Shown here piece after piece: positions 21,581-30,021 of a DNA stretch of 64,000 nucleotides. This DNA comes from Fulvia fulva (Eukaryota > Ascomycota > Dothideomycetes > Mycosphaerellales > Mycosphaerellaceae): NCBI RefSeq assembly GCF_020509005.1, contig NC_063015.1, positions 3,906,001-3,970,000 on the forward strand, in the 5' to 3' direction. Every line of letters begins with the position of its first letter. Position 1 is the first letter of the stretch. The notes under the pieces are model-generated. The model was not told the DNA's origin, ran no database searches, and saw only the letters and a program-made list of their open reading frames with translations. Both the position numbers and the translations under genes were made by a program.

Positions 21581-22032
21581 TCATTGATCGGGCATTCCTC
21601 CAGGTATCAGCTACGTCTCATTAGCTCAAGACGCAGATCAATGCGAGGTCTTCACCTACCATGCAGACGTTGTTGCCGTTGAGTAGAATCTTCGGGAGCT
21701 TTGTTTGGACGCCGGTGTAATCACTGTCGGCTTGTTAGCAGCGGCGACGCAAGATCCCTGGGCTTGGCCATACTGCTCTGTCACGTCTTCGAGCACCATG
21801 TCTACGATCTTGTCAGCTTTTCTTCAGGTAAACAGGAGCGCATTCACGCCGACTTACTGACGAAGTCATCAAAGCCGAGCAGAGTGCCGCTGAATTCTGC
21901 CATGATCATCAGTACTCGCAAGCGTGAACTTCGAAGCGCACGCCACCGACCTTTGTCGCCCTTCATGATGACCCATATGGGCGAGCCGACGCATCTGTCG
22001 ATGAGCTCCAGCGGGAGCAGTTGTGAAGTCAT
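21581..22032 (-). CDS. lsm5: U6 snRNA-associated Sm-like protein LSm5
   Basis: Five exons: complement(join(21581..21610,21660..21723,21774..21801,21858..21896,21951..22032)), 80 aa. Introns are 54, 56, 50 and 49 nt, with donors GTCGGT, GTAAGT, GTATGG and GTAGGT, AG acceptors and a clear GCTAAC branch in the third. Every phase joins. The protein starts [15 protein letters not shown], has Sm motif 1 around [24 protein letters not shown] and Sm motif 2 [14 protein letters not shown]. LSm5 is part of the LSm1-7 ring (mRNA decay, cytoplasm) and the LSm2-8 ring (U6 snRNA, nucleus). Fungal LSm5 proteins are about 80-95 residues. The tiny 28-39-nt exons explain why no single ORF covers it. Confidence 0.93.
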
Positions 22033-22219
22033 GTCGTTGTGGTCGGGATGTCTGTGTCTGGTGGATACATGTACAGAAGCATCGCGTCGGATGTCAAGCA
22101 ACCTGGAATTCCGAGGCCATGTGAGAGCGCGACCATTGCGCGTTGCCGCCCGCCGTAAAGTCTATGCCTCCCGAAACAATGTTCCCGTCTTCTTTCTTTC
22201 TCTCGTGCAAGCAACGTCG
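22033..22219. promoter_or_regulatory. 187-bp bidirectional promoter, lsm5 / exonuclease gene
   Basis: Only 187 bp separate the two divergent start codons, so both core promoters and both 5' leaders must share this space. There is no clear TATA box. The plus frame of the exonuclease gene stays open across it, so a longer N-terminus overlapping lsm5 cannot be excluded but seems unlikely. Confidence 0.5.
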
Positions 22220-25200
22220 ATGTCTGGTGGCAATGGCTTGCTGGGCATGTCCTTCTCCGCGCCCATCTTCGCCGATGCTGCTCACAGAGTCCGGCCAGGC
22301 AGTGTGGCATTGGCCTGCGAGGGCGCTTCCGCAGCCTCACCACGCCTGCCATCTACTCGGCCCATCGATCAACGCTGGGACCGATCTCGAGGCATCATCT
22401 CCAGCAACGCGAGGCGCACGATAGCACGCGATCACACCTGGTCGCCAACGCATGGCATCATATTCGGCAACATCCCAGCCTCGACCAGATACTATGCCAC
22501 TAACCCGGTCTTCGCCAAGAAGAAGCCACTCGCTACAGACTCGGCTGCTACTACCTCAACGGGTACTACCGCATCGGATCATGCGACCAAGGCTGGATGG
22601 GCCGGCGACAATGTTCATAGAGCTCCGAGTATGAGTATGAACCAAGTAGAGGCCACTCAGCTGCGAAGCAAGAACAGTCAGTTGGAGTCTGACATCAAGA
22701 GTCGAGACAACGAAATCATCCAACTGAAGAAGCACGGCGACACCCAGCAGGACAAGATCAAGCAGATGCAGTCAGACTTTGAGGACAAGATCAAGCGGAT
22801 GCAGTCAGACTTTGAGTTACAGAAACGCACGCTGGAGGAGAAGCGTCAAGCAGAGACGTCGAAGCTGGAGAAGAGGCGTCAAGCAGAGACGTCAAAGCTC
22901 CGGGCAGAGCTCTATGCACAAACGAAGTTCCTTGCTGATGCGGAGCCCTCGGCGCAAAATATAGAGAATCAGCGCGCAATCGCTCGCGACGAAACCCGCC
23001 GGCAAGTTGAAGCTGTGATGCGCTGGCAGCACGAAATCCAAATCAAAGAGCTCAAAGAGTCGTATGCACAGCAGATCGCGACCGCCGTAGAGAACTCCCA
23101 AGTCCTTACAGAAGCGAGGAATCAGAATGCGCTGCTTGCCGCCCAGCACGAACAGGAACGAGTGCGACACCGTGAAGCAATGGAAAAGGTCCAGGCCGAA
23201 GTGAAAAGCGCAACCAAGGAAATTGCAGAGCATAAACACTTGAGCAGCTATTTCCAGCGACAGTATAGCGCCCGGCAGAGTCGAGCAAAGACCGACCGAG
23301 ACAGCTACATCACCTACCGCAACATCTTCGACGATGTGCACGACGCTGCGCACGATACGATGACCAAGCTCTTGTTTCTTGCGCGTCTGCTTCAATCTGA
23401 AGCGCGACTCTGGCGTAGATCGGCGAGCACTTTCCAAAACACAAAGCACTTGCATCTGTTCCGCCAGACTTCCAAGCACAACGTCATCAGGAAGTCTATC
23501 AACAATTTTCTTGAAGAACGATCAGCGCATGCTGAACTTGGGGCTGGGAACATCATTCAACTTGCGACGCAGCTTCGCGCCGATGCACAAGCTTTCAAAG
23601 GTCCTGCTCATATGTCCAGAAAGCTCACGAGGTTGCTCCACTATGACGAGGAGCACACAGCTTTTGATCTTGTGGACGCTGCGTTTCACATTGCCACGGT
23701 GCTCCCGTTCCGCCAGCGACGTAAAGAGTGCGATGGCAGAATCTCTCAGATCCAAGCTGAAGTGTCAAACTCTGAGCAGAGCGGACAAACGGTGGACCCA
23801 GCTCTACGGCAAGAGTTGGTCGTGTTACGTGACAGACGTGCTGCAACGATCAGACTCTTGAGCTTATTTGAACTCATTCGAAGGATGAAAGCCTATGAAG
23901 CACTCTTGCATGACACTCCTGTGGAGAAGGCCGTCTTCCTGCGAACAGCAGACGCATTTGAGGAGTTCAGCCAGGTGCAAGATATGTACTTGGGCCTCTT
24001 CGAGAGGTTACAAGCATCATCGAACGAGAGTCGTATCGATCAAAAAGATCGTATGGACCTCCGTCGCAAGTTCAGATATGAAGAGACGAAGGCTAATACA
24101 GCTCTCGACGAGCTCCGAGTCCAAGCCCGCAACAGGTGCGTTCTCGAACAAGAGTTGGATCAGCTCACAGACACGGAGCAAGCCGAGGCGGATCGCGAAA
24201 TAAAGAGGCGCATTGAACGGCTTGTGGGGCAACAGAACGACCTTATCGACCAACTTTTGCCAAGCATGAGGTCCATTGGTCGCCAAACCCGCGCATCGTT
24301 GATGCGAGCATCGAGCATGGACGACAGGAAGGCCAAGCTCCCGGGAGGTGTGTCGGCTGCAAAGTCAACAAGGCTTATCCCACTCACTAAACTCGAGACC
24401 GCCCTGAGAACGCCGCTGAAGAGGAGAACGCCAGAGCAGGCTCTGATGATCGCTGAAAAGACGCTCGGAACGAAGCAGCGGTCGTTCATGCGTGAGATTA
24501 GCCGCGAAGCACTGGAAAGCGTTGCGGATGACCAGGCCCAGGACCTGCACGGCTTGTCTCGGCGAATCGCGCGTCTGAAGCCACGAGTGCATGCAGACAA
24601 CAGGAGGTCACTTAAGCTGTGGAAAGAACTCGAGGAACGGTATCGACAAAGAAGAAAGGCCGTAGCCTCGTTGCTTAATCGTGAGCCAGGGTCGGTCGAG
24701 GTCTTCGACGCCACTATTACAGCTATAGCGTCCAACATCGCTACACTGAAAATAGAGCTCAAAGCAGGGGTGATTGCAGCTGGTGCGCCCGGCAGTGAAG
24801 GTTCCAGCAACGGAGGTTCCAACAATGGAGGTTCCAGCAATGGAGGTTCCAGCAATGGAGATTCTAGCAATGGGGTTTCTGACGTCAAACGCAGCGAGTC
24901 GGACGGTACGCCCGCTGCCAATGCAATTGCAGTCGAGCCTGAAGTCAGAATTGAGAGTGTCAAACCGCCTGCAAGCCATGCGGAAGGCGATAGCGGCAGT
25001 GCACAAGGACCAACAGCTTCCCCTGCTGCACCGGGCAGCACAAACACCAACCGTACCTGGACAATTGCACCAGCGAAGAAGTCTCGCCGTGAGCGGTTCC
25101 CCGTGCGAAAGCAAACGACTGACAATACTTCCATGGACGGTCTCATCGCGAAGCTCGGAGCCAAGGCCGCAAACGTTTCAGGTGGCGCTAGCGCAGACGC

Positions 25201-27049
25201 CTTGAGTGGCGGACTCAAGCTGAAGCCCACCGCACCAAAGCGTTCACAACATTCACTGTTCGCGTCGCCTTCATTTAGCGTGCGCGCTGTCCATAAGAGT
25301 ACGGCTTTTTCGCGAAGGACATTCACTGCCGCTGCCTCGGATGCTGACTCATTGTCCCACCTCCAAGAAGCAGATCTCGATGCTCTTGATGAAGCCTTCT
25401 CGACGATGCCTTCTCTTCCAACCGATCCGACGACACCTCACGAAGAAATGATCAGGTCTACCCACGAATCTGCACCTGTCGCTCGCAGTCAAGGTGCGAT
25501 GCCGCCAACTGCTCAGTCAACACCTGCTCCAGGCGACACACTGGAAGACGAGGCCTCTGGATACTCGCCGGGTATCGCACCGTCTGTTGAGTCCCCAGGA
25601 TCGGTCGCGCCTGATTCATCGCCAGCGGAGAGCAATGACGTGGATGTTGAGCTTACCTACAATATCCCGGCCCAGGACTTTCGCGCGGCTATAATGGCAT
25701 CTCCGAACTCGAGCGCTGCGTTCTGGTCGCATCGACTTTACAGAGGCACAGATGGCAAGCAACCGGCAGTGATGTACTGTAAAAGCTTCGAGGTGGCCGA
25801 GCGACAAGCCAGGTTGTTTACGAATGAGAACGTACTCGGATTTGACCTGGAATGGGAACCGCAGACGTCTATCAAGACTGGTCACATTAAGAGGAACGTG
25901 TCACTCATCCAGATCGCCGCCGAGGACAAGATTGCATTGTTCCAGATCGCGCTGTTCAAAGGTGACACGGCGGAAGAGCTTATGCCACCCACGCTAAAAG
26001 CCATCCTGGAGTCTGCAGATGTGGTCAAGGCTGGAGTCAATGTTGTGGGTGATGCGCGCCGCGTGCGCGAGCTGCTCAACATCGACATGAAGGGCGTTTT
26101 CGAGCTCAGCCACATGTATAGGGTGGTCAAGTACTCTGAGCAAGAGCGGAAGAACGTTAGCTTCAAACTCGTGTCTTTGGCCAGCCAGGTTCAGGATATC
26201 CTCATGCTGCCATTGAAAAAGGACGACAATCGAGTCAGTGCGTGGTCGCGGGAGCTGAATACACAGCAGACTGATTATGCGGCGTCTGATGCCTATGCCG
26301 GATTTCGATTATATCACAAGCTTGATGAGATGCGCAAGTCCATGGACCCAATGCCGCCGAGGCCTGGATTTCTGGAGCAGGAATTGCCGCTCACACTAGG
26401 TGACGGCACGGAGGTCTACAAGTCGTCATGGAAAGCATCTGGACGCAAGACGGCGGCCACAAGCAAGGGTGTTGATGTGGAGGAGGAAGAAGACGAGTTC
26501 TTCGACGCCATTGAGGAACAGAATGCCAATGATCTCACCGCGAAGATGGAGTCACTTGATATTGCTGGAGACGATGGCGCGACTACATCGACTGTCACAT
26601 ATCCAACACTGCCACAGCTTGATACAGAACAGCCTGCTGAGGACGCCAATGCGAGTCCTGCCGCTGAAGCGCCCCAGGACGAGGGACCCCAGCCAAGAGC
26701 CGAGGCGACCCGACAGTCAGCACGACCAGACACGACGGAACTCAAAGCTGCAGACGCATGGGTAACGGACTGGCGGTTCTCGCTTCCGCCAGACTGGACA
26801 GTGTCAGCTCGATCGTTCGAGCTGCGAGCATACCATCTCTGGCACCATCAAGGATTCGCCTTGAAGGAAGTCGCAGCTATCTGTCGTGAGCCGCCATTGG
26901 CCTTGACGACGGTAGCGAGCTATGTCATGCAGGCGCTGAAGGAGGAGAATTTGCCTTATGATCCGGAGCGGGTGCGAGATCCGAGGGACATCTTGCCCAC
27001 GAGTGTGCATAGGAGGTATCAGAAGATCTTTGATCGTATACCGAAGTAG
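22220..27049 (+). CDS. long coiled-coil protein with DEDDy 3'-5' exonuclease domain and C-terminal HTH
   Basis: 1,609 aa from ATG 22220; the frame is open back to 21701 but that part overlaps lsm5. The N-terminal ~100 residues are Arg/Ser/Ala-rich with few acidic residues and end at RYYATNP, resembling a mitochondrial presequence. Residues ~145-340 are continuous coiled coil, with more helical, charged sequence to ~850. A low-complexity linker with Gly-Ser-Asn repeats lies at ~860-890. The WRN/RNase D-like exonuclease lies at ~1,190-1,390: GFDLEW (Asp1209, Glu1211), NVVGDARR (Asp1278) and Tyr1353-x3-Asp1357, so all DEDDy residues are present. The last ~80 residues (LRAYHLWHHQGFALKEVAAICREPPL) look like the helix-turn-helix found beside RecQ-type domains. 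The role is inferred to be nucleic-acid processing, perhaps in mitochondria. Confidence 0.83.
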   Translation: MSGGNGLLGMSFSAPIFADAAHRVRPGSVALACEGASAASPRLPSTRPIDQRWDRSRGIISSNARRTIARDHTWSPTHGIIFGNIPASTRYYATNPVFAKKKPLATDSAATTSTGTTASDHATKAGWAGDNVHRAPSMSMNQVEATQLRSKNSQLESDIKSRDNEIIQLKKHGDTQQDKIKQMQSDFEDKIKRMQSDFELQKRTLEEKRQAETSKLEKRRQAETSKLRAELYAQTKFLADAEPSAQNIENQRAIARDETRRQVEAVMRWQHEIQIKELKESYAQQIATAVENSQVLTEARNQNALLAAQHEQERVRHREAMEKVQAEVKSATKEIAEHKHLSSYFQRQYSARQSRAKTDRDSYITYRNIFDDVHDAAHDTMTKLLFLARLLQSEARLWRRSASTFQNTKHLHLFRQTSKHNVIRKSINNFLEERSAHAELGAGNIIQLATQLRADAQAFKGPAHMSRKLTRLLHYDEEHTAFDLVDAAFHIATVLPFRQRRKECDGRISQIQAEVSNSEQSGQTVDPALRQELVVLRDRRAATIRLLSLFELIRRMKAYEALLHDTPVEKAVFLRTADAFEEFSQVQDMYLGLFERLQASSNESRIDQKDRMDLRRKFRYEETKANTALDELRVQARNRCVLEQELDQLTDTEQAEADREIKRRIERLVGQQNDLIDQLLPSMRSIGRQTRASLMRASSMDDRKAKLPGGVSAAKSTRLIPLTKLETALRTPLKRRTPEQALMIAEKTLGTKQRSFMREISREALESVADDQAQDLHGLSRRIARLKPRVHADNRRSLKLWKELEERYRQRRKAVASLLNREPGSVEVFDATITAIASNIATLKIELKAGVIAAGAPGSEGSSNGGSNNGGSSNGGSSNGDSSNGVSDVKRSESDGTPAANAIAVEPEVRIESVKPPASHAEGDSGSAQGPTASPAAPGSTNTNRTWTIAPAKKSRRERFPVRKQTTDNTSMDGLIAKLGAKAANVSGGASADALSGGLKLKPTAPKRSQHSLFASPSFSVRAVHKSTAFSRRTFTAAASDADSLSHLQEADLDALDEAFSTMPSLPTDPTTPHEEMIRSTHESAPVARSQGAMPPTAQSTPAPGDTLEDEASGYSPGIAPSVESPGSVAPDSSPAESNDVDVELTYNIPAQDFRAAIMASPNSSAAFWSHRLYRGTDGKQPAVMYCKSFEVAERQARLFTNENVLGFDLEWEPQTSIKTGHIKRNVSLIQIAAEDKIALFQIALFKGDTAEELMPPTLKAILESADVVKAGVNVVGDARRVRELLNIDMKGVFELSHMYRVVKYSEQERKNVSFKLVSLASQVQDILMLPLKKDDNRVSAWSRELNTQQTDYAASDAYAGFRLYHKLDEMRKSMDPMPPRPGFLEQELPLTLGDGTEVYKSSWKASGRKTAATSKGVDVEEEEDEFFDAIEEQNANDLTAKMESLDIAGDDGATTSTVTYPTLPQLDTEQPAEDANASPAAEAPQDEGPQPRAEATRQSARPDTTELKAADAWVTDWRFSLPPDWTVSARSFELRAYHLWHHQGFALKEVAAICREPPLALTTVASYVMQALKEENLPYDPERVRDPRDILPTSVHRRYQKIFDRIPK
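22751..22816 (+). repeat. 33-bp tandem duplication in coiled coil
   Basis: Two adjacent 33-bp units, each beginning GACAAGATCAAGC, differ at one or two bases and encode an 11-residue coiled-coil unit twice. A similar ~30-bp duplication (around AAGCGTCAAGCAGAGACGTC) follows at about 22,840-22,900. Confidence 0.85.
24797..24885 (+). repeat. 15-bp minisatellite encoding Gly-Ser-Asn linker
   Basis: About six units close to GGAGGTTCCAGCAAT encode a (G-S-S-N-G)n linker between the coiled-coil half and the exonuclease half. The 15-bp unit keeps frame. Confidence 0.85.
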
Positions 27050-27385
27050 ATGGATAGAGTGCGTGGAGGAATGTTTTGCATAGCGTGTGCATGTGGAGCA
27101 TGGCTTGACTATACAGAAATAGATTCGGCCATGCATGTGTATAGATACAATAAGTATATCCTCTGCTCATCCTTCAAGATCATGCCTTTCACATGCGATG
27201 CTGCCAATGATGCAGCGTCGAACGTCAGCACATCGTCGTCCAGATCTGCCTTCCAAGAGTCATAGCCATTGTGCAGCATACCCTTAGCCATCGTATCGAC
27301 TTCATGCAGCCAGTCTCACCCGCGTCGTGCGTGCCTTGTTACACCTCTTCACCTCTTTCGCATTGCGGAGCCATGCCGGAAAGCG
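27050..27385. other. intergenic between convergent genes
   Basis: About 335 bp with the 3' ends of the exonuclease gene and the F-box-like pseudogene. A T/A-rich stretch near 27,120-27,160 may serve 3'-end formation. No gene is seen. Confidence 0.5.
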
Positions 27386-28121
27386 CTATTTGTTCTGTAC
27401 CAGAAAGGTACCAATCTGGTAGGGGTCTTCTGGGATCTCATGCTCCTCGAATGGCTTGTGTGCTTGTATTCTCGACGCCAGCAGTGACTCCAGGCTCTTG
27501 ACGTTGGATCGTAATATCATCATTCGATCCTCACGGTCACGGCAGTATCGAAATAGGCCAGGAGGGATTGAAAGCTCTACGCTGTCGAATTCCGTACTCC
27601 GAAGCAAGATTTCGTAGAGCTCGGTAATTGACAGTTCGTCTTCGGCCAAGAGCTTCTCCCATGCGCGAACTTCGCTCAGAGTTCTGAGATCTTTCGGACG
27701 GACGGACCAGACGAGCTTCGTGAGGAAGGGTGCTCCGTGACACGTGATGCCTGTCCAACACTCCGGGCTGTTTGGACGTGAGTGTGCCATAGCGGCCCAC
27801 GATGCCACCCGACTGGCCTTTGGCGAGAAAGCGTGTCAAAAGCCTCAATTTGAGCAGACCGTGGCTCTGGACCCAGACTTCAGCAGCAGACTCGAACCAA
27901 GCCTTGCAGACCAACAAGGGGTTGATGCTGTGATGTACGGCCCCGAAAGCTTCGTTAATGTTGGGAAGTGACGGCCCACGCTGTAGGAAGCCCCACGATA
28001 GTCGGTTTGTGTGCCAGCTCTTCTGCTCAGGTGGATATGCGAAACCAAAGATCATGTTCTGGACCTCTTGCGGAAGCTCAAAGAAGTGCGTGCCCTGATG
28101 CCAGGGAGGAACGACCGACAT
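27386..28121 (-). pseudogene. F-box-like protein gene interrupted by a frameshift
   Basis: ATG 28121-28119 opens a frame whose first ~95 residues look like a fungal F-box-type start (FFELPQEVQNMIFGFAYP, then LLVCKAWFESAAEVWVQ). Near 27,800-27,820 the protein-like composition leaves this frame and continues in the +1 frame (ASWAAMAHSRPNS, ...LTKLVWSVRP, WEKLLAEDELSITELYEILL) to a stop at 27386, while the first frame runs on as Arg/Ser-rich sequence to 27537. No donor/acceptor pair of suitable phase is seen at the switch, so a one-base insertion or deletion (real or sequencing error) is the simplest reading. If functional, it would be a substrate adaptor of SCF ubiquitin ligases, but that assignment is tentative. 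Confidence 0.55.
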
Positions 28122-28144
28122 GGCTGCGATGCGCTTGCGGCCGT

Positions 28145-28342
28145 TCAGACTGCATCGGTGGTCAACACTGCGTACGTCGACCCGTGAATGTAGAAGCTAC
28201 GATACCGGGTGGCAGCCTGCTGGGTGGCAACCTTCTGTTTTAGAGCCCAAGCCTTGTAGTCGGCAGCCTTTTGCTTTCGAGCCTTGTCGACGGCAGTCTT
28301 TTGCTTTCGAGCAGTCTTACGTGCGCGAGATGTCCTAGTCAT
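28145..28342 (-). CDS. possible small Lys/Arg/Ala-rich protein, 65 aa
   Basis: ATG 28342-28340 to stop 28145. The product is strongly basic with a duplicated KARKQK-type segment (RKTARKQKTAVDKARKQKAADYKA), reflecting a ~27-bp repeat in the DNA near 28,262-28,318, and ends YRSFYIHGSTYAV. It resembles no family I know. It could be a short gene, an unspliced upstream exon of the neighbouring F-box-like gene, or chance. Confidence 0.3.
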   Translation of the reverse strand: MTRTSRARKTARKQKTAVDKARKQKAADYKAWALKQKVATQQAATRYRSFYIHGSTYAVLTTDAV

Positions 28343-29043
28343 ATCGTCGTGTCTGACGAGTGCCTGACGGGAGTGTCCAGAGTGTCGAAGGTGATGAAGT
28401 TGGTGTAGGTGACAGTCAAAGTGAAAGTAACCGTGAAAGCGAAAAGTCGGCACCCGCGAGAAGGAAAGAGGAAGGCACAATCCCTGTCACTTCGTGCACG
28501 GCCTCCCGTCGTTTCGCACTTCACATGCTGCAGGCACCACACCGGACGACCAAGATAATCCGCCGTAGACTTTGGGCCTGCTCGATAAGTGATCATTGGG
28601 TTACAGATGATTCTCCAATCTTGTTTCTTTGCTTGCTTTCTGGTGGCCTTTCTGCAACAGTCCACACTGAATACCGTCACATCTCCATAATCTCAGTCGA
28701 ATCAAGCCCCTCTTTCGCATCCCGTACCCAAACCGCCATGCGCTCTTGGTTGTTGAGTACGAATAGTGTAAGCTGAATGATCTATCATATAGTGTCAGCT
28801 ACCTACGCAAGCTGATGCCTTACATGGCAACCAACACAAGAAGCTAGATTGGTCATCGCCGTTTGCAGCTGTCCGATGGCTTTGGCCTGGCACAGTGCTC
28901 CATCATAAGAGACCGAGCGATACGTGCATGGACATTCGTGACACGATAAGTCATACGCAGCGGCCCGGCAAGCCCAAGCAGTCCACTGTTCCAGCCATCA
29001 AATCAGGAGGTACCGAAGATGCGAGGAGCATTTCTCGACATAC
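28343..29043. other. intergenic, no confident gene
   Basis: About 700 bp. Plus and minus ORFs of 110-140 codons overlap each other and have no domain support. Includes the 3' flank of the O-methyltransferase gene. Confidence 0.45.
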
Positions 29044-30021
29044 TCATTTCTCCTCGCCCGTGCAACGCGTGATCTCGATGCCATCCTGCGAATGTCAGCA
29101 AACACTGTAGTCCCGAGAAAGTGAAAGTGTGTAACATACCGGCACACCCGTCGGCTCAAAGCTGTTAACGAGCTTACTCTCATACAACAGATTCGGATTC
29201 CCCATCGTATGTCCCAACTTCTCCTTCTCCACCCGCTTCGAATACTGCGCCGCAGTACGATCATTAAACCTCTCATCCGGATCCGTCGTCCCATTAATCT
29301 GACTCGCCTTCTCGCGCTTCTGCGCCACCGTACTCCTCACATACTCCAAATACGGTGGATTCCCCGGCTTAATCACATTATCAGCAGCCAGCACGCTTCC
29401 AGGAGTCACCAGCTTCAGCTCCTCGCAGAGTTTGAGATCCGTGGTGTAGGCAGGCTTGTAGTGGTCTAGGAACATCAGGTCGATGCGTTTGAGCTGGCCT
29501 TGCTCGTGGAGACGCTTGATGGAGGCGTCGGAGGAACCGATTTCCACTTTGACGATGTCGCCTAGGCCGGCGAGGTCGACGAGGGAGGAAATCACGGCGC
29601 CGAATTCGGGGTTGCGTTCGAGGCTGTGGTAGCGTTTGCCGCCGGCTCTGCGGACTGCGTCGCCGAAGAGGATGCAGGAGTAGCCGATGTAGCCACCTAG
29701 CTCGACCTGGGGTAGTTGTTAGCATAGATCAATAAGCAGTGTGTGAATGTGTTTTAGGTCAGAGTACTGTACCATAGTCTGCGGCTTAACTTCCGCAATC
29801 AGATCGGTCACGATTTTGCCCTTGTCTTCGCCAACGTTCATGAGGTACTTCTTTTTGCGACCAAATTGGTCAATGGCTTCGAGCACTTTCTTGGGGTTGC
29901 CACGGATCTCATCAATCTCTGGCAGGTCGTAGATGAAATGCAACAATTCGATCTCGCGGCCATCGTCGAAGAAGACGTCTTCTTGCTCGACGTAAGCCTT
30001 GGTTTGATCGAAGTCTGGCAT
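29044..30021 (-). CDS. catechol O-methyltransferase family protein
   Basis: complement(join(29044..29085,29140..29706,29773..30021)), 285 aa. Introns of 66 nt (GTACAG/CCCCAG) and 54 nt (GTATGT/TCGCAG) both lie in phase 0. The family transfers a methyl group from S-adenosylmethionine to catechol-type hydroxyls in a Mg2+-dependent reaction. Seen: VELGGYIGYS at 84 (SAM motif I), LERNPEF (acidic SAM ribose contact), FLDHYK with Asp164 and His165, and AADN with Asp192-Asn193. Asp164, Asp192 and Asn193 keep the exact 28-residue spacing of the metal ligands in animal COMT. Fungal homologues carry the same ~80-residue N-terminal extension (ELLHFIYDLPEIDEIRGNP). No signal peptide is visible; it is probably cytosolic. 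The substrate is unknown and no biosynthetic neighbours are present. Confidence 0.93.

Noticed and set aside
21701..22219. 173-residue N-terminal extension of the exonuclease protein
   Set aside because: It would run antisense through all of lsm5's first exons and starts without ATG; the composition is not protein-like.
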